64,000 nt of DNA from positions 728,870-792,869 of the forward strand of contig NZ_LIXI01000005.1 in the NCBI RefSeq assembly GCF_001905595.1, in the 5' to 3' direction. How positions within the stretch are numbered: the stretch's first letter is position 1; every line of letters begins with the position of its first letter. A program made the translations under genes and the position numbers. This document shows, piece after piece, positions 1 to 7,715 of the stretch. The stretch comes from Streptomyces sp. CB00316 (GTDB lineage: Bacteria > Actinomycetota > Actinomycetes > Streptomycetales > Streptomycetaceae). The notes beneath the pieces are model-generated. The model saw only the letters and a program-made list of their open reading frames with translations. It was not told the origin of the DNA and did not search any database.

Positions 1-1
1 G

Positions 2-1213
2 GTCACCGCCAGCCACAACCCGCCGCGCGACAACGGCTACAAGGTCTACCTCGGCGACGGCTCACAGATCGTGCCCCCGGCCGACGGCGAGATCGCGGCC
101 GCCATCGCCGCGGTCGGCCCGCTGGCGGACGTCGTACGCCCCGAGGACGGCTGGGAGACCCTCGGCGACGAGGTCCTGGCCGCCTACCTCGCCCGTACGG
201 ACGCCGTCCTCGCCCCCGGCAGCCCCCGTACCGCACGCGCCGTCTACACCGCGATGCACGGCGTCGGCACCTCCGTGCTGACCGCCGCGTTCGAGCGCGC
301 CGGGTTCCCCGCGCCCGTGCTCGTCGCCGAGCAGGCCGAGCCCGACCCCGCTTTCCCCACCGTGGCCTTCCCCAACCCGGAGGAGCCCGGCGCGATGGAT
401 CTCGCCTTCGCCACCGCACGCCGGGCGGCGCCGGACCTGGTCATCGCCAACGACCCGGACGCGGACCGCTGTGCCGTCGCCGTGCCCGACACCGCCACCG
501 AGGGCGGCTGGCGGATGCTGCGCGGCGACGAGGTGGGCTCGCTGCTCGCCGCGCACCTGGTGGAGCGCGGTGTCTCCGGCGTGTTCGCGGAGTCGATCGT
601 GTCGTCGTCGCTGCTCGGCCGGATCGCCGAGAAGGCGGGCCTCGGCTACGAGGAGACCCTGACCGGCTTCAAGTGGATCGCCCGGGTGGACGGCCTGCGG
701 TACGGGTACGAGGAGGCGCTCGGCTACTGCGTCGACCCCGAGGGCGTCCGCGACAAGGACGGCATCACCGCCGCCCTGCTCGTCGCCGAGCTCGCCTCCG
801 TACTCAAGGAGCAGGGCCGCACGCTGCTTGACCTGCTGGACGACCTGGCGCTCGCCCACGGCCTGCACGCCACCGACCAGCTCTCGGTGCGGGTGGAGGA
901 CCTGACGGTCATCGCGGACGCCATGGCCCGGCTCCGCGAGCAGCCGCCGACCGCCCTGGCCGGCCTCGCGGTCACCTCGGCCGAGGACCTGTCGCAGGGC
1001 ACGGACAGGCTGCCGCCCACCGACGGGCTGCGCTACCAGCTGGAGGGCGCCCGGGTGATCGTCCGCCCGAGCGGCACCGAACCGAAACTGAAGTGCTACC
1101 TGGAGGTCGTCGTCCCGGTCGCGGGCGCCGCCGGCCTCCCCGCCGCGCGGGCGCGGGGCGCGGAGCTGCTCGCCGGGATCAAGCGGGACCTGGCGGCGGC
1201 CGCCGGGATCTGA
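2..1213 (+). CDS. Phosphohexomutase (phosphomannomutase/phosphoglucomutase family), 5'-truncated by window
   Basis: Interconverts hexose 1- and 6-phosphates in the cytoplasm. The window opens inside the gene, at the active-site phosphoserine motif TASHNP, encoded within the first 25 bases. The metal-binding DPDADR loop follows near base 455, then the sugar-specificity region, and the C-terminal phosphate-binding motif SGTEPKLK near base 1071. About 403 residues are present, so roughly the first 140 of a usual 545 are missing upstream. A strong hairpin follows the stop. Glucose, mannose or ribose/deoxyribose phosphate could be the substrate; the deoC and nucleoside-phosphorylase neighbourhood makes a pentose-phosphate role possible (pentose 1-phosphate to 5-phosphate is needed between DeoA and DeoC), but this is inference. 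Confidence 0.9.
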   Translation, partial: VTASHNPPRDNGYKVYLGDGSQIVPPADGEIAAAIAAVGPLADVVRPEDGWETLGDEVLAAYLARTDAVLAPGSPRTARAVYTAMHGVGTSVLTAAFERAGFPAPVLVAEQAEPDPAFPTVAFPNPEEPGAMDLAFATARRAAPDLVIANDPDADRCAVAVPDTATEGGWRMLRGDEVGSLLAAHLVERGVSGVFAESIVSSSLLGRIAEKAGLGYEETLTGFKWIARVDGLRYGYEEALGYCVDPEGVRDKDGITAALLVAELASVLKEQGRTLLDLLDDLALAHGLHATDQLSVRVEDLTVIADAMARLREQPPTALAGLAVTSAEDLSQGTDRLPPTDGLRYQLEGARVIVRPSGTEPKLKCYLEVVVPVAGAAGLPAARARGAELLAGIKRDLAAAAGI

Positions 1214-1226
1214 GGCGTACGTACGG

Positions 1227-1269
1227 GAAAGGACCGGCCCCCTGGCAGAGAGGCGCAGGGGGCCGGTCC
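1227..1269. terminator. Bidirectional hairpin terminator
   Basis: A 16-bp perfect stem (1227-1242 pairs with 1254-1269) with an 11-base loop lies between two convergent genes. It has no long U tract, as is usual in Streptomyces. Confidence 0.85.
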
Positions 1270-1291
1270 TTGTGCGCTGCGTGTGCGGGCC

Positions 1292-1936
1292 TCAGCCGAT
1301 CGCCACCAGCACCACGAACAGCACCACCCCTGCGACAGCCGGCGCGATCACCTCGTACGCCCAGCGCACCGCGCCCGTGGTGGCCTCGCCCGCCGGGTCG
1401 CCCGCCTTCTCGGCGAGCCCCCGCAGCTCCATGATCGTCTGGTCGGCGGCCGCGACGGGCGGAGCGCTGTGCCGGTGGGCGTCGGCCGCCGCGCCCGGCG
1501 AGAAGCGGCCGTAGGCGTCCTTGTGCGGCGCCCGGCCCGCCGCGCGCGAGGCCCGCTTGCGGTCGCGCAGCGAGACGGGCACCGCCCAGAGCTGGTACTT
1601 GGTGCCGCCGGCGGCGATCAGCTCGGAGGAGTAGCCGGCCCGGACGTCGGCGACCTCGGTCCAGGGGAGCTGGATCGTCCGGAACGGGTTGCGGACGCGG
1701 ATCCGCTCGTCGTTCACGGAGACGACGGGCCGCAGGGTGAACGCCACGATCAGCGGTACGGCGGTGAGCAGGGCGGCCAGGGCCAGCCACGGCGCCTGTC
1801 CCTCGCCCCGGAACAGGGCGTCCCCGGCCATCACGGCGACCAGTGCGAGGAGCAGCACCCCGCAGACCAGCGCGGATGTCGAGCGGTAGGTCCGGTCGGC
1901 GAACTGCGGCTCTGCGGGGGGTGTGGGGCTCGTCAT
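1292..1936 (-). CDS. PH-domain membrane protein
   Basis: Protein of 214 residues with two hydrophobic segments near residues 22-42 and 48-65. A bacterial PH-like region follows (residues about 67-120, including VSVNDERIRVRNPFRTIQLPWTEV), and a third hydrophobic segment closes the C-terminus. The ATG at 1936 is chosen because it precedes the conserved MTSPTPP start; an upstream extension would run into the deoC operator region. The gene is divergent from deoC. Function is unknown; these are widespread small actinobacterial membrane proteins. Confidence 0.75.
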   Translation of the reverse strand: MTSPTPPAEPQFADRTYRSTSALVCGVLLLALVAVMAGDALFRGEGQAPWLALAALLTAVPLIVAFTLRPVVSVNDERIRVRNPFRTIQLPWTEVADVRAGYSSELIAAGGTKYQLWAVPVSLRDRKRASRAAGRAPHKDAYGRFSPGAAADAHRHSAPPVAAADQTIMELRGLAEKAGDPAGEATTGAVRWAYEVIAPAVAGVVLFVVLVAIG

Positions 1937-2033
1937 GGGGGCGATTCTGCCTGACCGACCCGGAGGTGGGGTCATCTGCCCCAAGGGCACGTGTGGCGAT
2001 GCGCACGGTTGGCGCGGCCCCCTGTACAGGTCG

Positions 2034-2045
2034 CTACGCGCGTAG
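2034..2045. promoter_or_regulatory. Palindromic operator upstream of deoC (site 1 of 5)
   Basis: Perfect 12-base palindrome CTACGCGCGTAG, ending 19 bases before the chosen deoC start. The identical or near-identical word recurs upstream of add, deoA, the nucleoside ABC operon and the bmp lipoprotein gene in this window. I infer an operator for a nucleoside-responsive repressor whose gene is not in view. Confidence 0.75.
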
Positions 2046-2064
2046 ATATGCTCCCCTGGTGACC

Positions 2065-3012
2065 ATGCCCACCACTGCTCCCGCATTTTCCGACGCGACG
2101 GCGTCCGACAGTGCGCTGCGCCGCTTCCTCTTCGGGCTGCCCGGCGTCGACGCCGTCGGCCTCGAAGCGCGCGCCGCCGCCCTCGGAACCCGTTCGATCA
2201 AGACGACGGCCAAGGCGTACGCGATCGATCTCGCCATCTCGATGATCGACCTGACGACGCTGGAAGGCGCGGACACCCCGGGCAAGGTCCGGGCTCTCGC
2301 CGCCAAGGCCGTCCACCCCGACCCGCTCGATCGCACGACCCCGCGCACCGCCGCGGTCTGCGTCTACCCCGACATGGTGGCCACCGCCGCCGCCGCGCTC
2401 GCCGGTTCCGGCGTGAAGGTGGCGTCGGTGGCGACCGCCTTCCCGGCCGGCCGCGCCGCACTGGACATCAAGCTCGCGGACGTCCGCGACGCCGTGGCCG
2501 CGGGGGCCGACGAGATCGACATGGTGATCGACCGGGGGGCCTTCCTCTCCGGCCGGTTCCTGAAGGTCTACGAGGAGATCGTGGCCGTCAAGGCCGAGTG
2601 CGGGGCCGCCCGCCTCAAGGTCATCTTCGAGACCGGTGAGCTGTCCACGTACGACAACATCCGCCGGGCCTCCTGGCTCGGGATGCTGGCGGGCGCGGAC
2701 TTCATCAAGACCTCGACCGGCAAGGTGGCCACCAACGCCACCCCGGCCAACACGCTGCTGATGCTGGAGGCCGTCCGCGACTTCCGGGCGCAGACCGGCG
2801 TCCAGATCGGTGTGAAGCCGGCCGGCGGGATCCGCACGACCAAGGACGCGGTCAAGTTCCTGGTGCTGGTGAACGAGACGGCGGGTGAGGACTGGCTGGA
2901 CAACCACTGGTTCCGGTTCGGCGCCTCCAGCCTCCTCAACGACCTGCTGATGCAGCGCCAGAAGCTCAGCACCGGCCGTTACTCCGGCCCCGATTACGTA
3001 ACGGTGGACTGA
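2065..3012 (+). CDS. deoC: Deoxyribose-phosphate aldolase
   Basis: Cleaves 2-deoxyribose 5-phosphate to glyceraldehyde 3-phosphate and acetaldehyde, the last step of deoxynucleoside catabolism. The 315-residue protein has the Schiff-base lysine in DFIKTSTGK (Lys215 from this start) and the proton-relay lysine in GVKPAGGIRT (Lys251). The actinobacterial form carries an N-terminal extension of about 50 residues. The ATG at 2065 is chosen; a GTG at 2059 is an alternative. The next gene, an aldehyde dehydrogenase, starts 6 bases downstream and would dispose of the acetaldehyde. A palindromic operator lies just upstream. Confidence 0.93.
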   Translation: MPTTAPAFSDATASDSALRRFLFGLPGVDAVGLEARAAALGTRSIKTTAKAYAIDLAISMIDLTTLEGADTPGKVRALAAKAVHPDPLDRTTPRTAAVCVYPDMVATAAAALAGSGVKVASVATAFPAGRAALDIKLADVRDAVAAGADEIDMVIDRGAFLSGRFLKVYEEIVAVKAECGAARLKVIFETGELSTYDNIRRASWLGMLAGADFIKTSTGKVATNATPANTLLMLEAVRDFRAQTGVQIGVKPAGGIRTTKDAVKFLVLVNETAGEDWLDNHWFRFGASSLLNDLLMQRQKLSTGRYSGPDYVTVD

Positions 3013-3018
3013 TACGCC

Positions 3019-4458
3019 ATGGCATCCGCATTCGAGTACGCACCGGCGCCGGAGTCCCGTTCCGTCGTCGACATCGCCCCTTCGTACGGGCTGTTCATCG
3101 ACGGTGAGTTCACCGAGGCCGCCGACGGCAAGGTCTTCAAGACCGTCTCGCCGAGCACCGAGGAGGTGCTCTCCGAGATCGCGCAGGCAGGCGCGGCGGA
3201 CGTGGACCGGGCCGTGAAGGCGGCGCGGAAGGCGTTCGAGAAGTGGTCGGCGCTGCCCGGCTCCGAGCGCGCGAAGTACCTGTTCCGGATCGCGCGGATC
3301 ATCCAGGAGCGCAGCCGTGAGCTGGCCGTCCTGGAGACCCTCGACAACGGCAAGCCGATCAAGGAGACCCGCGACGCGGACCTCCCTCTGGTCGCCGCGC
3401 ACTTCTTCTACTACGCGGGCTGGGCCGACAAGCTGGACCACGCGGGATACGGGGCCGACCCCCGGCCGCTGGGTGTGGCGGGCCAGGTCATCCCGTGGAA
3501 CTTCCCGCTGCTCATGCTCGCGTGGAAGATCGCCCCGGCGCTCGCCACGGGCAACACAGTGGTACTGAAGCCGGCCGAGACGACCCCGCTGAGCGCACTG
3601 TTCTTCGCGGACATCTGCCGCCAGGCGGGACTCCCCAAGGGCGTCGTCAACATCCTCACCGGCTACGGGGACGCGGGCGAGGCCCTCGTCACGCACCCCG
3701 ACGTCAACAAGGTCGCCTTCACCGGCTCGACCGCCGTCGGCAAGGCCATCGCGCGCTCGGTCGCGGGCACGGACAAGAAGGTCACGCTGGAGCTGGGCGG
3801 CAAGGGCGCGAACATCGTGTTCGACGACGCCCCCATCGACCAGGCCGTCGAGGGCATCATCACCGGCATCTTCTTCAACCAGGGCCAGGTCTGCTGCGCG
3901 GGCTCCCGTCTGCTGGTCCAGGAGTCGGTCCAGGACGAGGTCCTGGACGCGCTGAAGCGCCGGCTCTCGACCCTCCGCCTCGGCGACCCGCTGGACAAGA
4001 ACACCGACATCGGCGCGATCAACTCCGCCGAGCAGCTCGCCCGGATCACCGCCCTGGTGGAGACCGGCGAGGCGGAGGGCGCGGAGCGCTGGACCGCCCC
4101 CTGCGAACTGCCGTCGTCGGGCTACTGGTTCGCGCCGACCCTCTTCACCAACGTCACCCAGGCCCACACGGTCGCCCGTGACGAGATCTTCGGCCCGGTC
4201 CTCTCCGTGCTCTCGTTCCGCACCCCGGACGAGGCGGTCGCCAAGGCCAACAACAGCCAGTACGGCCTCTCGGCGGGCATCTGGACGGAGAAGGGCTCCC
4301 GCATCCTCGCGGTGGCGAACAAGCTCCGCGCGGGCGTCGTCTGGGCCAACACGTTCAACAAGTTCGACCCCACGTCGCCGTTCGGCGGCTACAAGGAGTC
4401 GGGCTACGGCCGCGAAGGCGGCCGCCACGGCCTGGAGGCGTACCTCGATGTCCGATAG
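3019..4458 (+). CDS. Aldehyde dehydrogenase
   Basis: NAD(P)-dependent aldehyde dehydrogenase of 479 residues, normal family length. Visible residues are the cofactor/oxyanion motif PWNFP, LKPAE, the general base Glu258 in ELGGKGAN, and the catalytic Cys292 in GQVCCAGS. It lies 6 bases after deoC and under the same operator, so oxidation of DeoC-derived acetaldehyde to acetate is the likely role. The stop overlaps the start of the next gene by 11 bases, implying translational coupling. Confidence 0.92.
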   Translation: MASAFEYAPAPESRSVVDIAPSYGLFIDGEFTEAADGKVFKTVSPSTEEVLSEIAQAGAADVDRAVKAARKAFEKWSALPGSERAKYLFRIARIIQERSRELAVLETLDNGKPIKETRDADLPLVAAHFFYYAGWADKLDHAGYGADPRPLGVAGQVIPWNFPLLMLAWKIAPALATGNTVVLKPAETTPLSALFFADICRQAGLPKGVVNILTGYGDAGEALVTHPDVNKVAFTGSTAVGKAIARSVAGTDKKVTLELGGKGANIVFDDAPIDQAVEGIITGIFFNQGQVCCAGSRLLVQESVQDEVLDALKRRLSTLRLGDPLDKNTDIGAINSAEQLARITALVETGEAEGAERWTAPCELPSSGYWFAPTLFTNVTQAHTVARDEIFGPVLSVLSFRTPDEAVAKANNSQYGLSAGIWTEKGSRILAVANKLRAGVVWANTFNKFDPTSPFGGYKESGYGREGGRHGLEAYLDVR

Positions 4459-5365
4459 CAACCGTCTTGGCGTCTTCAAGACCTACAAGCTGTACGTCGG
4501 GGGCAAGTTCCCCCGCTCCGAGAGCGGCCGGGTGTACGAGGTGACGGACTCCAAGGGCCAGTGGCTCGCCAACGTGCCGCAGTCCTCCCGCAAGGACGCG
4601 CGCGACGCGGTCGTGGCCGCGCGGAAGGCGTTCGGCGGCTGGTCGGGCGCGACCGCGTACAACCGCGGCCAGGTCCTCTACCGCGTCGCCGAGATGCTGG
4701 AGGGCCGCAAGGAGCAGTTCGTCCGCGAGGTCGCCGCGTCCGAGGGGCTGTCGAAGTCCAAGGCGGCGGCCGTCGTCGACGCGGCGATCGACCGCTGGGT
4801 CTGGTACGCGGGCTGGACCGACAAGATCGGGCAGATCTCCGGCGGGGCGAACCCGGTCGCGGGCCCGTATCTCAACCTCTCCACGCCTGAGCCGACCGGT
4901 GTCGTCACCGTCCTCGCGCCGCAGAAGTCCTCGCTGCTCGGCCTGGTCTCGGTGATCGCCCCGGTGATCGCGACCGGCAACACGGCGGTCGTCATCGCCT
5001 CGGCCGACGCCCCGCTGCCCGCGCTCTCGCTGGGCGAGGTGCTGGCCACCTCCGACGTCCCCGGCGGCGTGGTCAACATCCTGTCCGGCGCCACGGCGGA
5101 GCTGGCGGCCCCGCTCGCCGCCCACCAGGACGTCAACGCGATCGACCTCACCGGCGCCGGCGCGGAGCTGGCCGAGGAGCTGGAGATCGCGGCGGCGGAC
5201 AACCTGAAGCGGGTCCTGCGCCCCCTCCCCGCCGAGGCGGACGGCTCGGACGCGTCCACCGACTGGCTGGCCGCGCCCGGCACGCACCGGCTGACGGCCT
5301 TCCTGGAGACCAAGACGGTCTGGCACCCGACAGGTGCGCTGGGGGCCTCGGGTTCGTCGTACTGA
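4448..5365 (+). CDS. Degenerate aldehyde dehydrogenase-like protein (no catalytic residues)
   Basis: Protein of 305 residues that aligns along its length with the N-terminal two-thirds of its upstream neighbour (shared patterns such as WYAGWTDK, APVIATGNTAVV and VPGGVVNIL). Every catalytic position I can locate is changed: PWNFP has become PQKSS, LKPAE has become IASAD, the ELGG glutamate motif is absent, and the protein stops before any Cys domain. The frame is intact and overlaps the functional gene, so it is probably a retained non-catalytic partner or chaperone-like subunit rather than a fresh pseudogene. A terminator follows. Confidence 0.85.
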   Translation: MSDSNRLGVFKTYKLYVGGKFPRSESGRVYEVTDSKGQWLANVPQSSRKDARDAVVAARKAFGGWSGATAYNRGQVLYRVAEMLEGRKEQFVREVAASEGLSKSKAAAVVDAAIDRWVWYAGWTDKIGQISGGANPVAGPYLNLSTPEPTGVVTVLAPQKSSLLGLVSVIAPVIATGNTAVVIASADAPLPALSLGEVLATSDVPGGVVNILSGATAELAAPLAAHQDVNAIDLTGAGAELAEELEIAAADNLKRVLRPLPAEADGSDASTDWLAAPGTHRLTAFLETKTVWHPTGALGASGSSY

Positions 5366-5384
5366 CGTTCTTCGCCGTCGTACA

Positions 5385-5423
5385 CGAAAGGGGCCGCCCC
5401 CACGACCGGGGCGGTCCCTTTCG
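5385..5423. terminator. Bidirectional hairpin terminator
   Basis: A 16-bp stem with one mismatch (5385-5400 with 5408-5423) and a 7-base loop, flanked by AAAGG/CCTTT, ends the deoC operon and the convergent secreted-protein gene. Confidence 0.85.
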
Positions 5424-5437
5424 GCGTGCGGGAGGCG

Positions 5438-5860
5438 TCAGCCCGTGACGAGCCGGGTCACCGTCCCCACCACCGGCAGGTCGTCGATCGCACCGCCGCT
5501 GGTGAGGGGGTCGGTGAGGATCGCCGTCGACACCGGCTGGAAGTCGGCGACCTGGGTGCCGACCGCGTTGTCCAGCGGGTCCACCCCGGTCTTGGCCAGC
5601 GGGTGCAGCTGGAGGTTCGTGACGGGCCGGATGCTGTTGGTCAGCGAGGTCCCGAGCGCGCTGGTCACCGCGGGCCCGGCGCTCTCGGTGACCGCCTGGA
5701 CGGCCGCGGTGCCCTGCTCGGGGATCTCGGCGACCGGGGGTAGCTGAGGAGCGGCCTGGGCGGCGCCCGCACCGGCCCCCAGGGCCGCTCCCAGCGCGGT
5801 CACGGTCAGACCGGCGCGCAGCAGGGCGCGGCGTTCGGGCTTACGTGCGTGAAGTGCCAT
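5438..5860 (-). CDS. Small secreted protein, function unknown
   Basis: Protein of 140 residues with a clear Sec/Tat-like signal (RKPERRALLRAG followed by an Ala/Gly-rich hydrophobic stretch and an AQA-AP cleavage site near residue 36). The mature part is Pro/Val/Thr-rich with recurring short hydrophobic stretches and no cysteine. It resembles in style the small secreted protein at 15805-16107 (both contain repeated TxxLxPL/LP-type segments), but I do not recognise a characterised family. It is monocistronic and shares the terminator with the deoC operon. Confidence 0.75.
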   Translation of the reverse strand: MALHARKPERRALLRAGLTVTALGAALGAGAGAAQAAPQLPPVAEIPEQGTAAVQAVTESAGPAVTSALGTSLTNSIRPVTNLQLHPLAKTGVDPLDNAVGTQVADFQPVSTAILTDPLTSGGAIDDLPVVGTVTRLVTG

Positions 5861-5986
5861 GTTTCCACCTGATCGACCTCGTCGGGTAATCGTCCGTACG
5901 CGAAGAGTAGTTGAGGTGTGATGCTGGATACCAACAGGAGGCCCGGGTGGTCCCCTGCGCGGGTCAATGCCTCACACTTCTGTTCT

Positions 5987-6631
5987 GTGAGTTCCCGTTC
6001 CCAACCGATCCCGACCCGCGTCGTGCTGCTCGCGGGCCCCTCCGGCTCCGGCAAGTCCGTCCTGGCCGCCCGCACCGGCCTCCCGGTGCTGCGTCTGGAC
6101 GACTTCTACAAGGAGCACGACGACCCCACGCTGCCCCGGGTCCCCGGCTCCCTTGACATCGACTGGGACTCCGCCGCGTCCTGGGACGCGGACGCGGCGG
6201 TGGCGGCCATCGCCGAGCTGTGCCGGTCGGGCCGTACGGACGTTCCGGTGTACGACATCGCCACCAGCTCCCGTACGGGCCACGAGGGCTTCCACATCGA
6301 GCGCTCGCCGCTCTTCGTGGCCGAGGGCATCTTCGCGGCGGACATCGTGGGGCGCTGCCAGGAACTGGGCCTGCTGGCGGACGCGCTCTGCCTGCGCGGC
6401 CGCCCCTCCACCACGTTCCGCCGCCGCCTGGTGCGGGACCTGCGCGAGGGCCGCAAGTCGGTCCCGTTCCTGCTGCGGCGCGGCTGGCGCCTGATGCGGG
6501 CCGAACGCCGCATCGTGGCCCGCCAGACGGCGCTGGGGGCGCACCCGTGCGGCAAGGAGGAGGCGCTGGGGCGCTTCGCCGCCGCGGCGGCGGGGCGGTG
6601 CCGCCGGGCGACGGTGGGGGCGCCGGAGTAG
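5987..6631 (+). CDS. Uridine kinase-like P-loop ATPase
   Basis: About 214 residues. A Walker A motif GPSGSGKS lies near residue 16, the uridine-kinase-like LRLDDFYKE segment follows about 20 residues later, and PVYDIATSSRTG and FVAEGIFA complete the phosphoribulokinase/uridine kinase fold. It probably phosphorylates uridine or cytidine, fitting the nucleoside genes nearby. The GTG at 5987 gives a start just before the conserved core; upstream in-frame starts at 5918 and 5921 exist but precede an unconserved-looking stretch, and no site has a strong ribosome-binding sequence. Confidence 0.75.
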   Translation: MSSRSQPIPTRVVLLAGPSGSGKSVLAARTGLPVLRLDDFYKEHDDPTLPRVPGSLDIDWDSAASWDADAAVAAIAELCRSGRTDVPVYDIATSSRTGHEGFHIERSPLFVAEGIFAADIVGRCQELGLLADALCLRGRPSTTFRRRLVRDLREGRKSVPFLLRRGWRLMRAERRIVARQTALGAHPCGKEEALGRFAAAAAGRCRRATVGAPE

Positions 6632-6640
6632 GGCCGGTCC

Positions 6641-7711
6641 TCAGCCGGCCTCCGGGGCCGCGCAGCCGAAGGTTCTGGCGGCGGCCTTCATGAAGGGGGC
6701 GACGTACGCGTCCCGCTTCGGAAGGTCCTCGTGGCGCTTGCTCGCCTCCAGGTACTGCTGCCCCGAATCCACCGCCAGGTAGAGAGAGCCGCCGTCAGCG
6801 CAGGGCAGGATGAATCCGGCACCCTTGTCGACGTTTTCGGCTTCCCGGCCGTCCGGCGCCGTGCCCTTGGCCGTGCCCGGGGACTTCCGCATGGCGTCGA
6901 TGAGCAGCGGGTCTCGGGTGGCGGAGTACTTCATGAAGCCGTCCGAACGGACAAAGCCACGCGTCTCATCATCCAGAGTCAGCTTGCAGGCCCACAGGGC
7001 GGCGGGGGCCTGCTGCCCCTCTTCGAGCACCTTCGTCCCCGTCGGCACCTGGCCCGCCACGGTCAGGCCGTCCAGGCCGCACACCTGTCCTTCGGAGACC
7101 GGGCGGGCGGCGTCGGAGCGCGGAGGCACGAGCGTCCCGGGCTTCTCGGGGAGGTCGCCGCACCGGGTCCGGGCCGCGATGGTCCGTACGGTGTCGGTGG
7201 CCAGGGCGGCGAAGGCCGTGCGGTCCGCAGCCGGTTCGTCGATGCTGAACTCGGCAACCACCGGCCGGTCGGTCCAGCACTTCTCGGGCAGCATGACCCA
7301 CGCTTTGTACGCGTCGACCCCGCCGGTCACCTCGCCGCTGAAGAACGAGGCGCCCGGCGGGTAGGGCTCCCTCTCGAACGTCAGCGGATCGTAGCCTCGT
7401 ACCCCCCAGAGCCGCACCGTCAGCCGGCTCTCGGCGGAACCGAGGACGACGGACGACTTCTCGACCCTGCACCTCGTGTCCGTCAGGTCGTCATCCAGCC
7501 CGTCCCCCTCGGCATCCAGACGCCCGGACCCCGGAAGTACAGCGTCCACCCTCTCCGCCGAGACCAGGTCCCCGCAGAGCCGGTCCGCCGTCAGTACGTT
7601 GGTGTTGCGCCAGGCGTGCAGCAGCCCCGCGATCACCACGACCACGGCGGCCACGACCGCCCAGACCGTCCACGCCGGACGCGTACGGTCTGCTGCTCCT
7701 GCTGTGCTCAC
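6641..7711 (-). CDS. Hypothetical membrane-anchored protein
   Basis: Protein of 356 residues with one N-terminal transmembrane helix (about residues 12-33, WTVWAVVAAVVVVIAGLLHAW) and a large extracytoplasmic domain containing several cysteines (CGDL, CRVEKS, CGDLPEK, CGLDG, CADGG), probably disulfide-bonded in pairs. The GTG at 7711 is used because it lies 4 bases after the upstream gene stop. It is the last gene of a three-gene operon with a WXG-like secreted-type protein, so a role at the envelope beside that product is likely. I do not recognise a characterised family. Confidence 0.8.
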   Translation of the reverse strand: MSTAGAADRTRPAWTVWAVVAAVVVVIAGLLHAWRNTNVLTADRLCGDLVSAERVDAVLPGSGRLDAEGDGLDDDLTDTRCRVEKSSVVLGSAESRLTVRLWGVRGYDPLTFEREPYPPGASFFSGEVTGGVDAYKAWVMLPEKCWTDRPVVAEFSIDEPAADRTAFAALATDTVRTIAARTRCGDLPEKPGTLVPPRSDAARPVSEGQVCGLDGLTVAGQVPTGTKVLEEGQQAPAALWACKLTLDDETRGFVRSDGFMKYSATRDPLLIDAMRKSPGTAKGTAPDGREAENVDKGAGFILPCADGGSLYLAVDSGQQYLEASKRHEDLPKRDAYVAPFMKAAARTFGCAAPEAG

Positions 7712-7715
7712 GTGC

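Noticed and set aside
1972..4479. Open frame of 835 codons on the minus strand opposite deoC and the aldehyde dehydrogenase gene
   Set aside because: It is the mirror of two genes with clear catalytic motifs; its product is Arg/Gly/Asp/Val-rich with no recognisable domain, typical of antisense frames in high-GC DNA.
5445..5461. GTGAC-N7-GTCAC, similar to an AfsQ1 box
   Set aside because: The spacer is 7 rather than 6 and the site lies inside the 3' end of a coding region.
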